This document shows positions 44,144-52,921 of a stretch of 64,000 nucleotides of DNA, piece after piece; position 1 is the first letter of the stretch, and each line of letters starts with the position of its first letter. A program made the position numbers and the translations under genes. This DNA comes from Amycolatopsis orientalis DSM 43388 (GTDB taxonomy: Bacteria > Actinomycetota > Actinomycetes > Mycobacteriales > Pseudonocardiaceae). The stretch spans positions 112,141-176,140 of the forward strand of contig NZ_ASXG01000182.1 in NCBI RefSeq assembly GCF_000411975.1, written 5' to 3'. The notes under the pieces were generated by a model. The model had not been told where the DNA came from and searched no databases. It was given only the letters and a program-made list of their open reading frames with translations.

Positions 44144-44819
44144 AGAGACGCACCTCTTCCTGGTGATGCCGAGCGTGTTCCTCGGCGAACAGATCCAGCG
44201 CCGGCGACGCTGGCGCGGGTAACTCGGCCGGATCGGCCCCGGCGGTTTCGGCGGCCTGGCCGCTCACTTCACGCAACGGTCCGGCAAGCCGCGCGACCAC
44301 CGCGTTCACCGCGAACGGGTCCAGCCCGAGCAGCCGAACCGCCGCACTCGCCGGACCGCTCACCGCGAGGTAGGCGACCGCCATGGCCGCGTCGAACGGG
44401 CTGCCGCCGCTGATCCCGACGAGCGCGCCGGTGATGACCGGATGGTGCGGGCGCGGAGTCTCGGCGAGCAGCTGGGACAGCACAGGGGACGGCCACGCCG
44501 CACGTCCGGCTCGCGCCGTGCCCCGGCCTTGCGCGCGCGACGCTTCCCGCTGCGCGAGCGACGGCGTGCGGGCGTCGAGTTCCTGATCGAGCCGTCGCCA
44601 ATGGACCCGCTCGACGGCTCGGGCCGCGGCGTGCGCGGAAGCAGCGGCGAACGCGGCGGCGAGGAGGCCCGCGGTACGCAACCGTCCAAAAAGGAATCCC
44701 GGCAGGTCGCGTTCGGACCGGACGAGTCCCCGCGCGGCCGCCTCTTCGAGGCCGCCGGAATGCACGTGTCCGCCGCCCGGGAACCGGGAGTCGGCGAGAA
44801 TGAGGGCGGCCGGATCCAT
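44133..44819 (-). CDS. ureF: Urease accessory protein UreF
   Basis: A 228-residue all-helical accessory protein that bridges UreG and UreD on apo-urease. The start MDPAALILADSRFPGGGHVHSGGLE matches actinobacterial UreF, and the C-terminal tail HHQEEVRLFAS is typical. ATG 44819 shares one base with the ureC stop (TGATG). It overlaps ureG by 11 bases. Confidence 0.93.
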   Translation of the reverse strand: MDPAALILADSRFPGGGHVHSGGLEEAAARGLVRSERDLPGFLFGRLRTAGLLAAAFAAASAHAAARAVERVHWRRLDQELDARTPSLAQREASRAQGRGTARAGRAAWPSPVLSQLLAETPRPHHPVITGALVGISGGSPFDAAMAVAYLAVSGPASAAVRLLGLDPFAVNAVVARLAGPLREVSGQAAETAGADPAELPAPASPALDLFAEEHARHHQEEVRLFAS

Positions 44820-46540
44820 CAGAATAGGAAATACCGTTGGGCCATTGGCAAATCGGCCACTGGATGCGGTTCGATCAGCTCTCCGTCCACGCGCACGGCG
44901 AAGCTGTCCGGATCCACCCGCACCCGCGGGGTCGCATCGTTCAGCACCATGTCCGCTTTCGTCCGGCGGCGGGTGTTGGCGACCGCGACCAACGGCCGGG
45001 TGATGCGGAATCGGTCCGCCACCCCGGAATCCACTGCCTCCGGTGCCACGAAATGCAGGCTGGACGCGGCCGCCACCGCGGGTGCGGCACCGAACATCGG
45101 CCGCGCGAGCACCGGCTGCGGCGTCGGAATCGAAGCGTTCGCGTCCCCCATCGCCGCCCACGCCGGGAAGCCGCCCTTCAGCACCACGTGCGGGCGCACG
45201 CCGAAAAACTTCGGCTCCCACAACACCAGGTCGGCGAGTTTGCCGATCTCGACCGAACCGATCTCCGCGTCCATACCGTGCGCGATCGCCGGATTGATCG
45301 TGTACTTCGCGACGTAGCGACGGGCGCGCACATTGTCCGCGGCGCCGTCGCCGGGAAGCGCGCCGCGCCGGCCTTTCATCACGTGCGCGGTCTGCCAGGT
45401 CCGGATGATCACCTCGCCGATCCGCCCCATCGCCTGCGCGTCGGAACTCATCATCGAGATCGCACCGAGGTCGTGCAGCACGTCCTCGGCGGCGATCGTG
45501 CTCGGCCGGATCCGGCTTTCCGCGAAGGCGAGGTCCTCGGGCACCGATGGGTTCAGGTGATGGCACACCATCAGCATGTCGAGATGCTCGTCGAGAGTGT
45601 TGACCGTGTGCGGCCTGGTCGGATTCGTCGACGAGGGAAGGAAGTTCGCCATCCCGGACACCTCGATGATGTCCGGCGCGTGCCCGCCGCCCGCGCCCTC
45701 GGTGTGGTAGGCGTTGATCGACCGGCCGCCGATCGCCTCCACAGTGGACTCCAGGAATCCGGCCTCGTTGAGCGTGTCGGTGTGGATGGCGACCTGCACG
45801 CCGGATTCGTCGGCGACGGTGAGACAGGCGTCGATCGCGGCCGGCGTCGAACCCCAGTCCTCGTGCAGCTTGAACCCGCCGGCTCCGGCCGCCAGCTGCT
45901 CCCGCAACGCCTCGTGCCGGACCGTGTTTCCCTTTCCCAGCAGCAACACGTTCACCGGCTGACCGTCCATTGCGGACAGCACCCGGCCGAGATTCCAGGC
46001 ACCGGGCGTCACAGTGGTCGCCTTGGTGCCCTCGTTCGGTCCGGTGCCGCCACCGACCAAAGTGGTCAGCCCGGCCGCGAGCGCGGTGTCGACCAGCTGC
46101 GGGCAGATGAAATGCACGTGGCAGTCGATGCCGCCCGCGGTGAGGATCTTCCCGTTGCCCGCCAGCACTTCCGTGGACGGGCCGATCACCAGCGCCGGAT
46201 CGACTCCGTCCATGGTGTCCGGATTACCCGCCTTGCCGATGCCGACGATGCGCCCGTCCCGCACCCCGACGTCGGCCTTGACCACGCCCCAGTGGTCGAG
46301 GATCACCGCGCCGGTGATCACCAGATCCGGCGCTCCCTCAGCCCGGGTGGCCAGGCCCTGGCCCATCGACTCGCGGATCACCTTCCCGCCGCCGAACAGC
46401 ACCTCGTCGCCGCTGCCGCCGGGACCCATCGACCGGTCCTCGGTCACCTCGATCAGCAGATCGGTGTCCGCGAGCCGGATCCGGTCGCCGGCGGTCGGGC
46501 CGAACAGTTCGGCGTAGCGGACGCGGTCGATCTCCGGCAT
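44819..46540 (-). CDS. ureC: Urease subunit alpha
   Basis: The 573-residue catalytic subunit that hydrolyses urea to ammonia and carbamate. The nickel-bridging lysine, carbamylated in the mature enzyme, is in FKLHEDWG; the nickel ligands include GGIDCHVHFICPQ; and the active-site flap is MVCHHLNPSVPEDLAFAESRIR, given here as MVCHHLNPSVPED. Length and motifs are complete. Start and stop each overlap a neighbour by one base. Confidence 0.98.
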   Translation of the reverse strand: MPEIDRVRYAELFGPTAGDRIRLADTDLLIEVTEDRSMGPGGSGDEVLFGGGKVIRESMGQGLATRAEGAPDLVITGAVILDHWGVVKADVGVRDGRIVGIGKAGNPDTMDGVDPALVIGPSTEVLAGNGKILTAGGIDCHVHFICPQLVDTALAAGLTTLVGGGTGPNEGTKATTVTPGAWNLGRVLSAMDGQPVNVLLLGKGNTVRHEALREQLAAGAGGFKLHEDWGSTPAAIDACLTVADESGVQVAIHTDTLNEAGFLESTVEAIGGRSINAYHTEGAGGGHAPDIIEVSGMANFLPSSTNPTRPHTVNTLDEHLDMLMVCHHLNPSVPEDLAFAESRIRPSTIAAEDVLHDLGAISMMSSDAQAMGRIGEVIIRTWQTAHVMKGRRGALPGDGAADNVRARRYVAKYTINPAIAHGMDAEIGSVEIGKLADLVLWEPKFFGVRPHVVLKGGFPAWAAMGDANASIPTPQPVLARPMFGAAPAVAAASSLHFVAPEAVDSGVADRFRITRPLVAVANTRRRTKADMVLNDATPRVRVDPDSFAVRVDGELIEPHPVADLPMAQRYFLF

Positions 46541-46845
46541 CAGAACTCCCCGGCGTATTCGGCACGCAGGCCCGGCACCCGCCGGTGTCCGCTGAGCGGC
46601 ACCAGGTCGACCTCGCGGTCGATGCCCGGCTCGAACCGCACCGAAGTCCCGGCAGGCACGTCGAGCCGATGCCCGCGGGCGGCTTCGCGATCGAACTCCA
46701 GCCCGGGATTGACCGCGGCGAAGTGGTAATGCGAACCGACCTGCACCGGGCGGTCGCCGAGATTGCGCACGCGCAGCCGCACGCGGGCCCGCCCCGGATT
46801 CAGCGGCACCGGCTCGTCGCCGGGAATGATCTCGCCTGGCCGCAA
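46540..46845 (-). CDS. ureB: Urease subunit beta
   Basis: A 101-residue structural subunit beginning with RPGEIIPGDEPVPLNPG and including the conserved IQVGSHYHF-like segment VQVGSHYHFAAVNP. The start is TTG 46845, chosen because GGAGGA lies directly upstream after the ureA stop and the family starts there. Its stop overlaps the ureC start by one base. Confidence 0.95.
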   Translation of the reverse strand: MRPGEIIPGDEPVPLNPGRARVRLRVRNLGDRPVQVGSHYHFAAVNPGLEFDREAARGHRLDVPAGTSVRFEPGIDREVDLVPLSGHRRVPGLRAEYAGEF

Positions 46846-46855
46846 GAATTCCTCC

Positions 46856-47158
46856 TCAAGCAATCGGTTCGTGCACCGTGACGAGCTTCGTGCCGTCTGG
46901 AAAAGTGGCCTCCACCTGCACGGACTCGACCATTTCCGGCACCCCGGCGAGCACTTGCTCGCGGGTGAGGACACCGCGCCCGCCCGCGGCCAGCTCAGTG
47001 ACCGTGCGGCCGTCGCGGGCGCCCTCCAGGACGTAGTCGGTGATGAGCGCGACGGCTTCGGGATGATTGAGCCGAAGACCGCGTTCGAGCCGTTTGCGAG
47101 CAACGTCCGCCGCGACGTGGACCAGCAGTTTGTCGCGTTCCTGCGGGCTCAGGTGCAT
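46856..47158 (-). CDS. ureA: Urease subunit gamma
   Basis: A 100-residue subunit, exactly the family length: MHLSPQERDKLLVHVAADVA, then LRLNHPEAVALITDYVLEGARDG and EATFPDGTKLVTVHEPI. It is the first gene of ureABCFGD. ATG 47158 is used over a TTG two codons upstream. Regulation cannot be read with confidence from the upstream gap; nitrogen control would be expected. Confidence 0.97.
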   Translation of the reverse strand: MHLSPQERDKLLVHVAADVARKRLERGLRLNHPEAVALITDYVLEGARDGRTVTELAAGGRGVLTREQVLAGVPEMVESVQVEATFPDGTKLVTVHEPIA

Positions 47159-47622
47159 GGCCAAGGTCTACCACCGGAGCAGCCGCTCCGCCTGATTCGG
47201 CAACACAGTGTTTACGTGGCGAAGACAGCGCGGGTTCGCCGGACCCGAGGGGAATTCGGGCCAGCCGGGGACGATTCCGCGCTCCATCGGCACCCAGCCA
47301 CTTCCGGAGCACAGCCGGTGCTCCCCGCCCTCACCGAGCGTGACCGCCACCCATCCTCGGCAAGCCGGGGTTCACCTCGAGTCCACCGGGGTACCAGTCT
47401 GCGTCCACCTCACTGGACGGGAGAAAGTGGCGTGCGGGGCTCACCTGGACTGAATCGTTCTCGTAATCGTGACCGAAACCACCACATCTTCCGTTGCCCC
47501 AGCCGGGCAAAGGGAGCATGGTTTGTCCCACCGTGCGATGAGGCGCGCAAGGAGCCAGCGTGTATCCCGTCCGCGCGTGCACAACACAGCCGGGGAATGC
47601 GCATCGAAAGGGTTCGCGAAGA
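47159..47622. other. 464-base divergent promoter region
   Basis: This gap separates the urease operon from the second citrate synthase gene and must contain both promoters. Short frames on either strand have no recognisable sequence. I see no long dyad, no RNA gene and no convincing binding site for a nitrogen regulator. GAAAGGG at 47606-47612 may be a weak ribosome site for the citrate synthase. Confidence 0.55.
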
Positions 47623-48762
47623 GTGACTACCTCCACGATCAGCAAGACCAACGAAGCCGACGACGGGTTCCGGCCGGGGCTTGAAGGCGTCGTCGCGTTT
47701 CGGACCGAAATCGCCGAACCCGATCGGGACGGCGGGGCGCTGCGCTACCGCGGCGTGGACATCGAGGACCTCGCCGGGAAGGTGACCTTCGGCGACGTAT
47801 GGGGCCTCCTGGTCGACGGCCGGTTCGGGACCGGGCTTCCGCCCGCCGAGCCGTTCCCGCTTCCGGTGCACACCGGCGACGTCCGGGTCGACGTCCAGGC
47901 CGCGCTCGCCATGCTCGCCCCGATCTGGGGGTACCGGCCGCTGCTCGACATCTCCGACGCCGACGCGCGCGACCAGCTCGCCCGCGCTTCGGTGATGGCG
48001 CTGTCCTACGTCGCACAGTCCGCGCGCGGCATCGGCCAGCCCGCGGTGCCGCAGTCGCGGGTCGACGAGGCCAAATCGATCACCGAGCGCTTCATGATCC
48101 GCTGGCGCGGCGAGCCGGACCCGGCGCACGTCAAGGCGGTCGACGCGTACTGGGTTTCCGCCGCCGAGCACGGCCTCAACGCCTCCACCTTCACCGCGCG
48201 CGTCATCGCCTCCACCGGGGCGGACGTGGCGGCGTCGCTGTCCGGCGCGATCGGCGCGATGTCCGGCCCGCTGCACGGCGGCGCCCCGGCGCGCGTGCTG
48301 CCGATGATCGAGGAGGTCGAGCGCACGGGTGACGCCCGCGCGCTGGTCAAGGGCATCCTCGACCGCAAGGAGCGGCTGATGGGCTTCGGCCACCGCGTGT
48401 ACCGCGCGGAGGACCCGCGGGCCCGCGTACTGCGCCGCACCTGCAAGGAACTGGGCGCCGAACGCTACGAGGTGGCCGCCGCGCTGGAGCAGGCCGCGCT
48501 GGCCGAGCTGCGCGAACGCCGTCCGGACCACCCGATCGAGACCAACGTCGAGTTCTGGGCCGCGGTGATCCTGGACTTCGCGAAGGTGCCGCCGCACATG
48601 ATGCCGGCGATGTTCTCCTCCGCGCGCACCGCCGGCTGGGCCGCGCACATCCTGGAGCAGAAGCAGACCGGCCGCCTGGTCCGTCCGTCGGCGAAGTACG
48701 TCGGGCCCGGCCCGCGCACGCCGTCCGAGGTCGAGGGCTGGGACAGCGTCACCAAGATCTGA
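47623..48762 (+). CDS. citA: Second citrate synthase
   Basis: A 379-residue citrate synthase of the short, dimeric type similar to mycobacterial CitA. The active-site His are in GPLHGGAPARVLPM and MGFGHRVYRAEDPRARV, and the Asp/Asn region is IETNVEFWAAVILDF. It lacks the N-terminal beta domain of GltA at 18560-19876. A 2-methylcitrate synthase role cannot be excluded, but no prp genes are nearby. GTG 47623 begins the protein. A perfect 23-bp hairpin follows the stop by seven bases. Confidence 0.92.
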   Translation: MTTSTISKTNEADDGFRPGLEGVVAFRTEIAEPDRDGGALRYRGVDIEDLAGKVTFGDVWGLLVDGRFGTGLPPAEPFPLPVHTGDVRVDVQAALAMLAPIWGYRPLLDISDADARDQLARASVMALSYVAQSARGIGQPAVPQSRVDEAKSITERFMIRWRGEPDPAHVKAVDAYWVSAAEHGLNASTFTARVIASTGADVAASLSGAIGAMSGPLHGGAPARVLPMIEEVERTGDARALVKGILDRKERLMGFGHRVYRAEDPRARVLRRTCKELGAERYEVAAALEQAALAELRERRPDHPIETNVEFWAAVILDFAKVPPHMMPAMFSSARTAGWAAHILEQKQTGRLVRPSAKYVGPGPRTPSEVEGWDSVTKI

Positions 48763-48769
48763 GCCACGT

Positions 48770-48820
48770 CCGTGAAGGGCTCCTTGAGGGAAGCTAATTC
48801 CCTCAAGGAGCCCTTCACGG
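48770..48820. terminator. Hairpin repeat, copy B: bidirectional terminator
   Basis: Bases 48770-48792 and 48798-48820 are perfect reverse complements: a 23-bp stem with the 5-base loop GCTAA. The stop codon of the convergent TetR gene (48815-48817) lies inside the right arm. The core GAAGGGCTCCTTGAGGGAA is shared with copies A (1191-1241) and C (58612-58662). Confidence 0.9.
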
Positions 48821-49414
48821 CTTTGCGGCCAGGTGCGCGTCCGTGGCGGCGAGCATCGCGGTGAGCTGATCGACCAGCCAGCCGTCCAGGGTTTCCCTCG
48901 GGACGGTGCCCTCCTGCAGCCACGACAGCAACGCCCCTTCGACCACCGCGGTCCAGCAGCGCAGCGTCAGCAGCACCAACGGCGACGGTTCGGGCAGAGC
49001 CAGCGCTTCCAGAATCAGTTCGACCGCCCGGTTGCGAACCTCGTCGATCGCCGCGTCCGTCTCCGAAGTGGCGATGACCGAACCGCTGCGCAGCAACGCG
49101 ACATAGCCTTCGCGGTAATGCGCGGCGACATCGACCAGGCCGCGCACCGCCGCGCGCAGCCGTTCTTCCGGCGCGCCTTCTTCCAACGTCGCGAGCCGGT
49201 CGACCAAACCGTCGGTGACCGTTCGCAGCGCCTGCATTTGCAGTTCCCGCAGGCTGGGGAAATACCGGTAGAACAATGGCCGCGACACCTCGGCCCGCGC
49301 CACGATGTCGTCCACTGTGACCAGTTCCGGAGCCCGGGTGCCGAATAGGTCCAGCGCCGCCGCGATCAGATCGTCCCGCCGGGCCTGCGCGGTCATCCGA
49401 CGCGGACGGCTCAC
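48815..49414 (-). CDS. TetR-family regulator linked to ephD
   Basis: A 199-residue regulator with helix-turn-helix VTVDDIVARAEVSRPLFYRYFPSLREL near residues 31-57. GTG 49414 overlaps the ephD stop (GTGA), so it is translationally coupled; ATG 49396 is the alternative start. As the second gene of the ephD operon it probably binds the TTGTC/GACAA dyad in front of ephD. Its stop lies within a hairpin repeat. Confidence 0.88.
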   Translation of the reverse strand: MSRPRRMTAQARRDDLIAAALDLFGTRAPELVTVDDIVARAEVSRPLFYRYFPSLRELQMQALRTVTDGLVDRLATLEEGAPEERLRAAVRGLVDVAAHYREGYVALLRSGSVIATSETDAAIDEVRNRAVELILEALALPEPSPLVLLTLRCWTAVVEGALLSWLQEGTVPRETLDGWLVDQLTAMLAATDAHLAAKP

Positions 49415-51132
49415 GGCGTGACGTCCAGTTTCGCCGCCGCGCGCAGCAAACCCGGCGTCAGTCGCGAAAGGACCAGCGCGACCTTCGCTTCCGGAGTGGA
49501 CGGTTGGATCGCGACGTTCTTCTCCACCGCACGCAGAATGTCGCGCGCTACTCGTTCCGGACCGAAATTGCGCCGGGCGTAGAGCTTCGACGATTCCTTC
49601 TGCCGCCGCTTCTCCTCCACCTCGTCCACGCCGACGAACCTGGTCGTCTTGGTGATGTTGGTATTCACCAGCCCCGGGCAAACGGCTGTCACCCCAATTC
49701 CGTCGGCAGCCAGTTCCGCGCGCAACCCGTTGCTCAACGCGAGCACGGCCGCCTTCGTGGTGCCGTAAGCGGTGAGAATCTTCGACGGCAGATAAGCCGC
49801 GGCCGAAGCGAGGTTGACGATCTGCCCGCCCTCAGCGCGTTCCTTCATCATCGGCGCGAACGCGCGGCACCCGTGGATCACGCCCCACAGGTTGACGTCC
49901 ACGACCTTCTCCCAGTCCTCGATCGTCGTGTCGAGGAACGGGCCGGACATGCCGATTCCGGCGTTGTTCACCACGATGTCGGGCACGCCGAACTCTTCCC
50001 GCACCTGCGCGGCGAACCGGGCCACCGCCTCGCCGTCCGAAGAGTCCACTGTGTACTCGCCGGCGTCGGCCCCGCGCTCCCGCACGAGTTTCGCGGTCTC
50101 CGCGGCGGAATCGCCGTTGATGTCGCTGACGACGACGTCGGCGCCCTCGGCCGCGAACGCCAGCGCGGTCTCCCGGCCGATCCCGCTGCCCGCGCCGGTC
50201 ACGACCACCAGGTGGTGCGCGAAGCGGCCGCGGCCGCCACCGCCCCGCGCCCGCCGCAGCGCGCGCGATTCCTCCCCGGTTTCCACCGACGCGATCAGCT
50301 CCGCCGCCGCGGCAGCCACCACTTCCGGGTTCGTCCGGGTGATCCAGTGCGACCCGATCACGCGCCGGACATACAGATCCGGCACCCAGCGCTCGACCTC
50401 GGTCTGCAGCGGCGTGGTGACGTACGAATCGCCGGTCGGCGCGAGCACCTGCACCGGGATCTCCGCCGGACGCGGGCGCGGCCGGGAAAGCCGCGGCCCC
50501 ATGTTCGCCCGGTACAGCTTCAGGCCGTGCACGCCGTCGGCCGTCTTCGGCGACGACTCGGCGGGCTCCAGCTTCCGGATCATCGTGCGCATGATTCCCG
50601 TGCGCCACAACAGTTCCGGGATCAGCGGCACCTGGAACGCGACGATGTAGTACGAGTGCAGGAACTGCCGCAGCGCGTGCCCGAGACGACGCGGCGTCGG
50701 CCGGGTCAGCTGAGCGCGGAACCAGGTGCCGGCGTGGTCGAGGCTGGGCCCGGAAAGCGAGGTGTACGAAGCGATCCGGCCGCGCAACCGGTCGCCGGTG
50801 ACCGCGTGCCACGCCTGGATCGAACCCCAGTCGTGCGCGACGAGGTGGACCTTGCCGGACGGCTGCACTTTGTCGACCACCGCAGCGAGGTCGTCGGCGA
50901 GCTGGTCCAGCCGATACGCTCGGCGCGCTCGCGGCTTGTCGGATTCGCCCGCGCCGCGCACGTCGTAGACGACCACCCGATGCTCGCGGCGCAGCTCCTC
51001 GGCGACGCCGTCCCACATCGAGCTGTTGTCCGGGTACCCGTGCACGAGCACCACTGTGGGCCCGTCCGGGTTGCCGCTCACCCGGACCGAAAGGCGGACT
51101 CCGTCGCTGGCAGTCACCTGCTTGTGAGACAT
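49411..51132 (-). CDS. ephD: EphD-type epoxide hydrolase / SDR fusion
   Basis: A 573-residue two-domain enzyme. Residues 1-285 form an alpha/beta hydrolase with oxyanion motif HGYP (31-34), the epoxide-hydrolase nucleophile Asp101 in AHDWGS, and a candidate catalytic His262. A Gly/Arg linker (about 293-307) leads to a classical SDR with TGAGSGIG (312-319), NNAG (389-392) and Tyr456/Lys460 in YGTTK. This is the architecture of mycobacterial EphD. The reaction presumably couples epoxide or ester hydrolysis to oxidation of the product. A TetR gene follows in the operon. Confidence 0.9.
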   Translation of the reverse strand: MSHKQVTASDGVRLSVRVSGNPDGPTVVLVHGYPDNSSMWDGVAEELRREHRVVVYDVRGAGESDKPRARRAYRLDQLADDLAAVVDKVQPSGKVHLVAHDWGSIQAWHAVTGDRLRGRIASYTSLSGPSLDHAGTWFRAQLTRPTPRRLGHALRQFLHSYYIVAFQVPLIPELLWRTGIMRTMIRKLEPAESSPKTADGVHGLKLYRANMGPRLSRPRPRPAEIPVQVLAPTGDSYVTTPLQTEVERWVPDLYVRRVIGSHWITRTNPEVVAAAAAELIASVETGEESRALRRARGGGGRGRFAHHLVVVTGAGSGIGRETALAFAAEGADVVVSDINGDSAAETAKLVRERGADAGEYTVDSSDGEAVARFAAQVREEFGVPDIVVNNAGIGMSGPFLDTTIEDWEKVVDVNLWGVIHGCRAFAPMMKERAEGGQIVNLASAAAYLPSKILTAYGTTKAAVLALSNGLRAELAADGIGVTAVCPGLVNTNITKTTRFVGVDEVEEKRRQKESSKLYARRNFGPERVARDILRAVEKNVAIQPSTPEAKVALVLSRLTPGLLRAAAKLDVTP

Positions 51133-51133
51133 C

Positions 51134-51155
51134 TTGTCATGTTAGACAACTTGTC
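51134..51155. promoter_or_regulatory. Candidate operator of the ephD operon
   Basis: TTGTC (51134-51138) ATGTTA GACAA (51145-51149) is a perfect dyad, and GACAA C TTGTC (51145-51155) forms a second overlapping one, so three half-sites sit in 22 bases. It begins one base upstream of the ephD start. Confidence 0.65.
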
Positions 51156-51269
51156 AACAGCGACCGACGTGGTTCCACGGGAAACCAGCGTGTCCACCGT
51201 TCGACGGACAGCCGGATTCCACTGCCCGGACGTCCCGCGGGCCGCCCTGCGCGGCGCACGCTGGACGCC

Positions 51270-52109
51270 ATGAGCACAGCAGTGCGAGTGCGCGGACTGC
51301 GCAAGGAGTACCCGGGCCACCTCGCCGTGGCCGGGATCGATCTCGACATCCCCGACGGCGAGGTGTTCGCCCTGCTCGGACCGAACGGCGCGGGCAAAAC
51401 GACGACCGTCGAGGTCCTGGAGGGGCACCGGCAGCGGACGGCGGGGGAAGCGACCGTCCTCGGCGAGGACCCGGGTACCGCGGGACGCGCGTGGCGCGCC
51501 CGCCTCGGCATCGTGCTGCAGACGGCGACCGACGCGGCGGAATTGACCGTCGCCGAGACCGTGCGGCACTTCGCGAAGTACTACCCGAATCCGCGGGATC
51601 CGGAGGAGGTGATCGACCAGGTCGGGCTCACCGCGAAGGCGGGCGCGCGGGTGAAGTCGCTGTCCGGCGGGCAACGCCGCCGGGTGGACGTCGCGCTCGG
51701 CATCGTCGGCCGTCCGGAACTGCTGTTCCTCGACGAGCCGACCACCGGCTTCGACCCCGAAGCACGACGGCAGTTCTGGACGCTCATCGACGGGCTCGCC
51801 CACGAGGGCACCACGATCCTGCTGACCACGCACTACCTCGACGAGGTCGAGGCGCTGGCCGACCGGCTCGCGGTGCTCGCCCGCGGTTCGGTCGTCGCGG
51901 AGGGGACGCCGGCGACGCTCGGCGGCCGCGAGCGCGCCGAGGCGGTCGTGCGCTGGCAGGACGAACGCGGCAGGCACGAGGAACGCACGCCGTTCCCGAC
52001 GAAGCTCGTCTCGCAACTCGCCGCCGACCACGGGGAACTCGCCGGGCTGACCGTGACGCGCCCCAGCCTGGAAGACGTCTATCTCGACCTGATCGGGGAG
52101 CAACCGTGA
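51270..52109 (+). CDS. ABC exporter ATP-binding protein (DrrA-like)
   Basis: A 279-residue ATPase with Walker A GPNGAGKTT, signature LSGGQRRRVDVALGIVG, Walker B LLFLDEPTTGFDP and switch TTHYLDEVEALADR, in the DrrA/CcmA drug-exporter branch. It is the first gene of a four-gene operon (ATPase, permease, histidine kinase, response regulator), each joined by a GTGA overlap. Such modules often respond to cell-envelope antibiotics. The cargo is unknown. Confidence 0.93.
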   Translation: MSTAVRVRGLRKEYPGHLAVAGIDLDIPDGEVFALLGPNGAGKTTTVEVLEGHRQRTAGEATVLGEDPGTAGRAWRARLGIVLQTATDAAELTVAETVRHFAKYYPNPRDPEEVIDQVGLTAKAGARVKSLSGGQRRRVDVALGIVGRPELLFLDEPTTGFDPEARRQFWTLIDGLAHEGTTILLTTHYLDEVEALADRLAVLARGSVVAEGTPATLGGRERAEAVVRWQDERGRHEERTPFPTKLVSQLAADHGELAGLTVTRPSLEDVYLDLIGEQP

Positions 52110-52921
52110 CCACGACAATGGCCCTGCCGGGAACGGCGCGCCTCGGCCTCGCCCGCGGCGGGCTCGAACTGCGGCAGTTCTTCCGCAACCGCGAGCAGGT
52201 GGTGTTCACCTTCTCGCTGCCCGCGGTGCTGATGATCCTGCTCGGCTCGATCCTCGACGGCCCGACCGCGCAGACCGGGATCTCGTCCGGACAACTGCTC
52301 GCCGCCGGGATGATCGGCGCGGGCATCGTGTCGACGTCGTTCAACAGCGTCGGCATCGGCATCGCCGCGGACCGCGAAATCGGTGCGCTCAAACGCTTGC
52401 GCGGCACGCCGATGCCCTCGGCGGCCTATTTCCTCGGCAAGATGGTGATGGTCGCGGTGACCAGCGTGTCGCAAACCGTCCTGATGGCCGCGGTGGCGAT
52501 GCTGCTGTTCCGTCTCGAACTGCCGTCGGATCCGGCGAAGTGGCTGACCCTGGTCTGGGTGCTGCTGCTCGGGATCGTGTCCTCGACGCTGCTGGGCATC
52601 GCGATCAGCTCGGTCACCCGCACCGCGAACGGCACCGTGGCGCTGGTGCAGCTGGTGTACTTGGTGCTGCAGTTCATTTCCGGGGTGTTCGTCACGCCGA
52701 TCACGCACCTGCCGAGAATCATGGTCGACGTCGCGTCGTTCTTCCCGCTGAAATGGATCTGCCAGGGCTTCCGCTCGGTGTTCCTTCCGCCGGAGGCCGC
52801 GACCCAGGAAATGGCGGGGACATGGGAGCTTCCGAAGGTGGCGCTGGTGCTGGCGGTGTGGTGCGTGGTGGGCCTGGTGCTCGCGAGGGTGACGTTCCGG
52901 TGGACGAACGAAGCGAAGTGA
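52106..52921 (+). CDS. ABC-2 type permease
   Basis: A 271-residue permease with six hydrophobic helices. The conserved segment IAADREIGALKRLRGTPMPSAAY lies between the second and third helix, as in DrrB-like exporters; I quote only DREIGALKRLRGTPMP. GTG 52106 overlaps the ATPase stop, with ATG 52118 an alternative. Its stop overlaps the kinase start. Confidence 0.92.
   Translation: MTTTMALPGTARLGLARGGLELRQFFRNREQVVFTFSLPAVLMILLGSILDGPTAQTGISSGQLLAAGMIGAGIVSTSFNSVGIGIAADREIGALKRLRGTPMPSAAYFLGKMVMVAVTSVSQTVLMAAVAMLLFRLELPSDPAKWLTLVWVLLLGIVSSTLLGIAISSVTRTANGTVALVQLVYLVLQFISGVFVTPITHLPRIMVDVASFFPLKWICQGFRSVFLPPEAATQEMAGTWELPKVALVLAVWCVVGLVLARVTFRWTNEAK

Noticed and set aside
47159..47622. Small frames between ureA and the second citrate synthase gene
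   Set aside because: None has a good ribosome site, family-like sequence or consistent codon pattern. The region is better read as two promoters.
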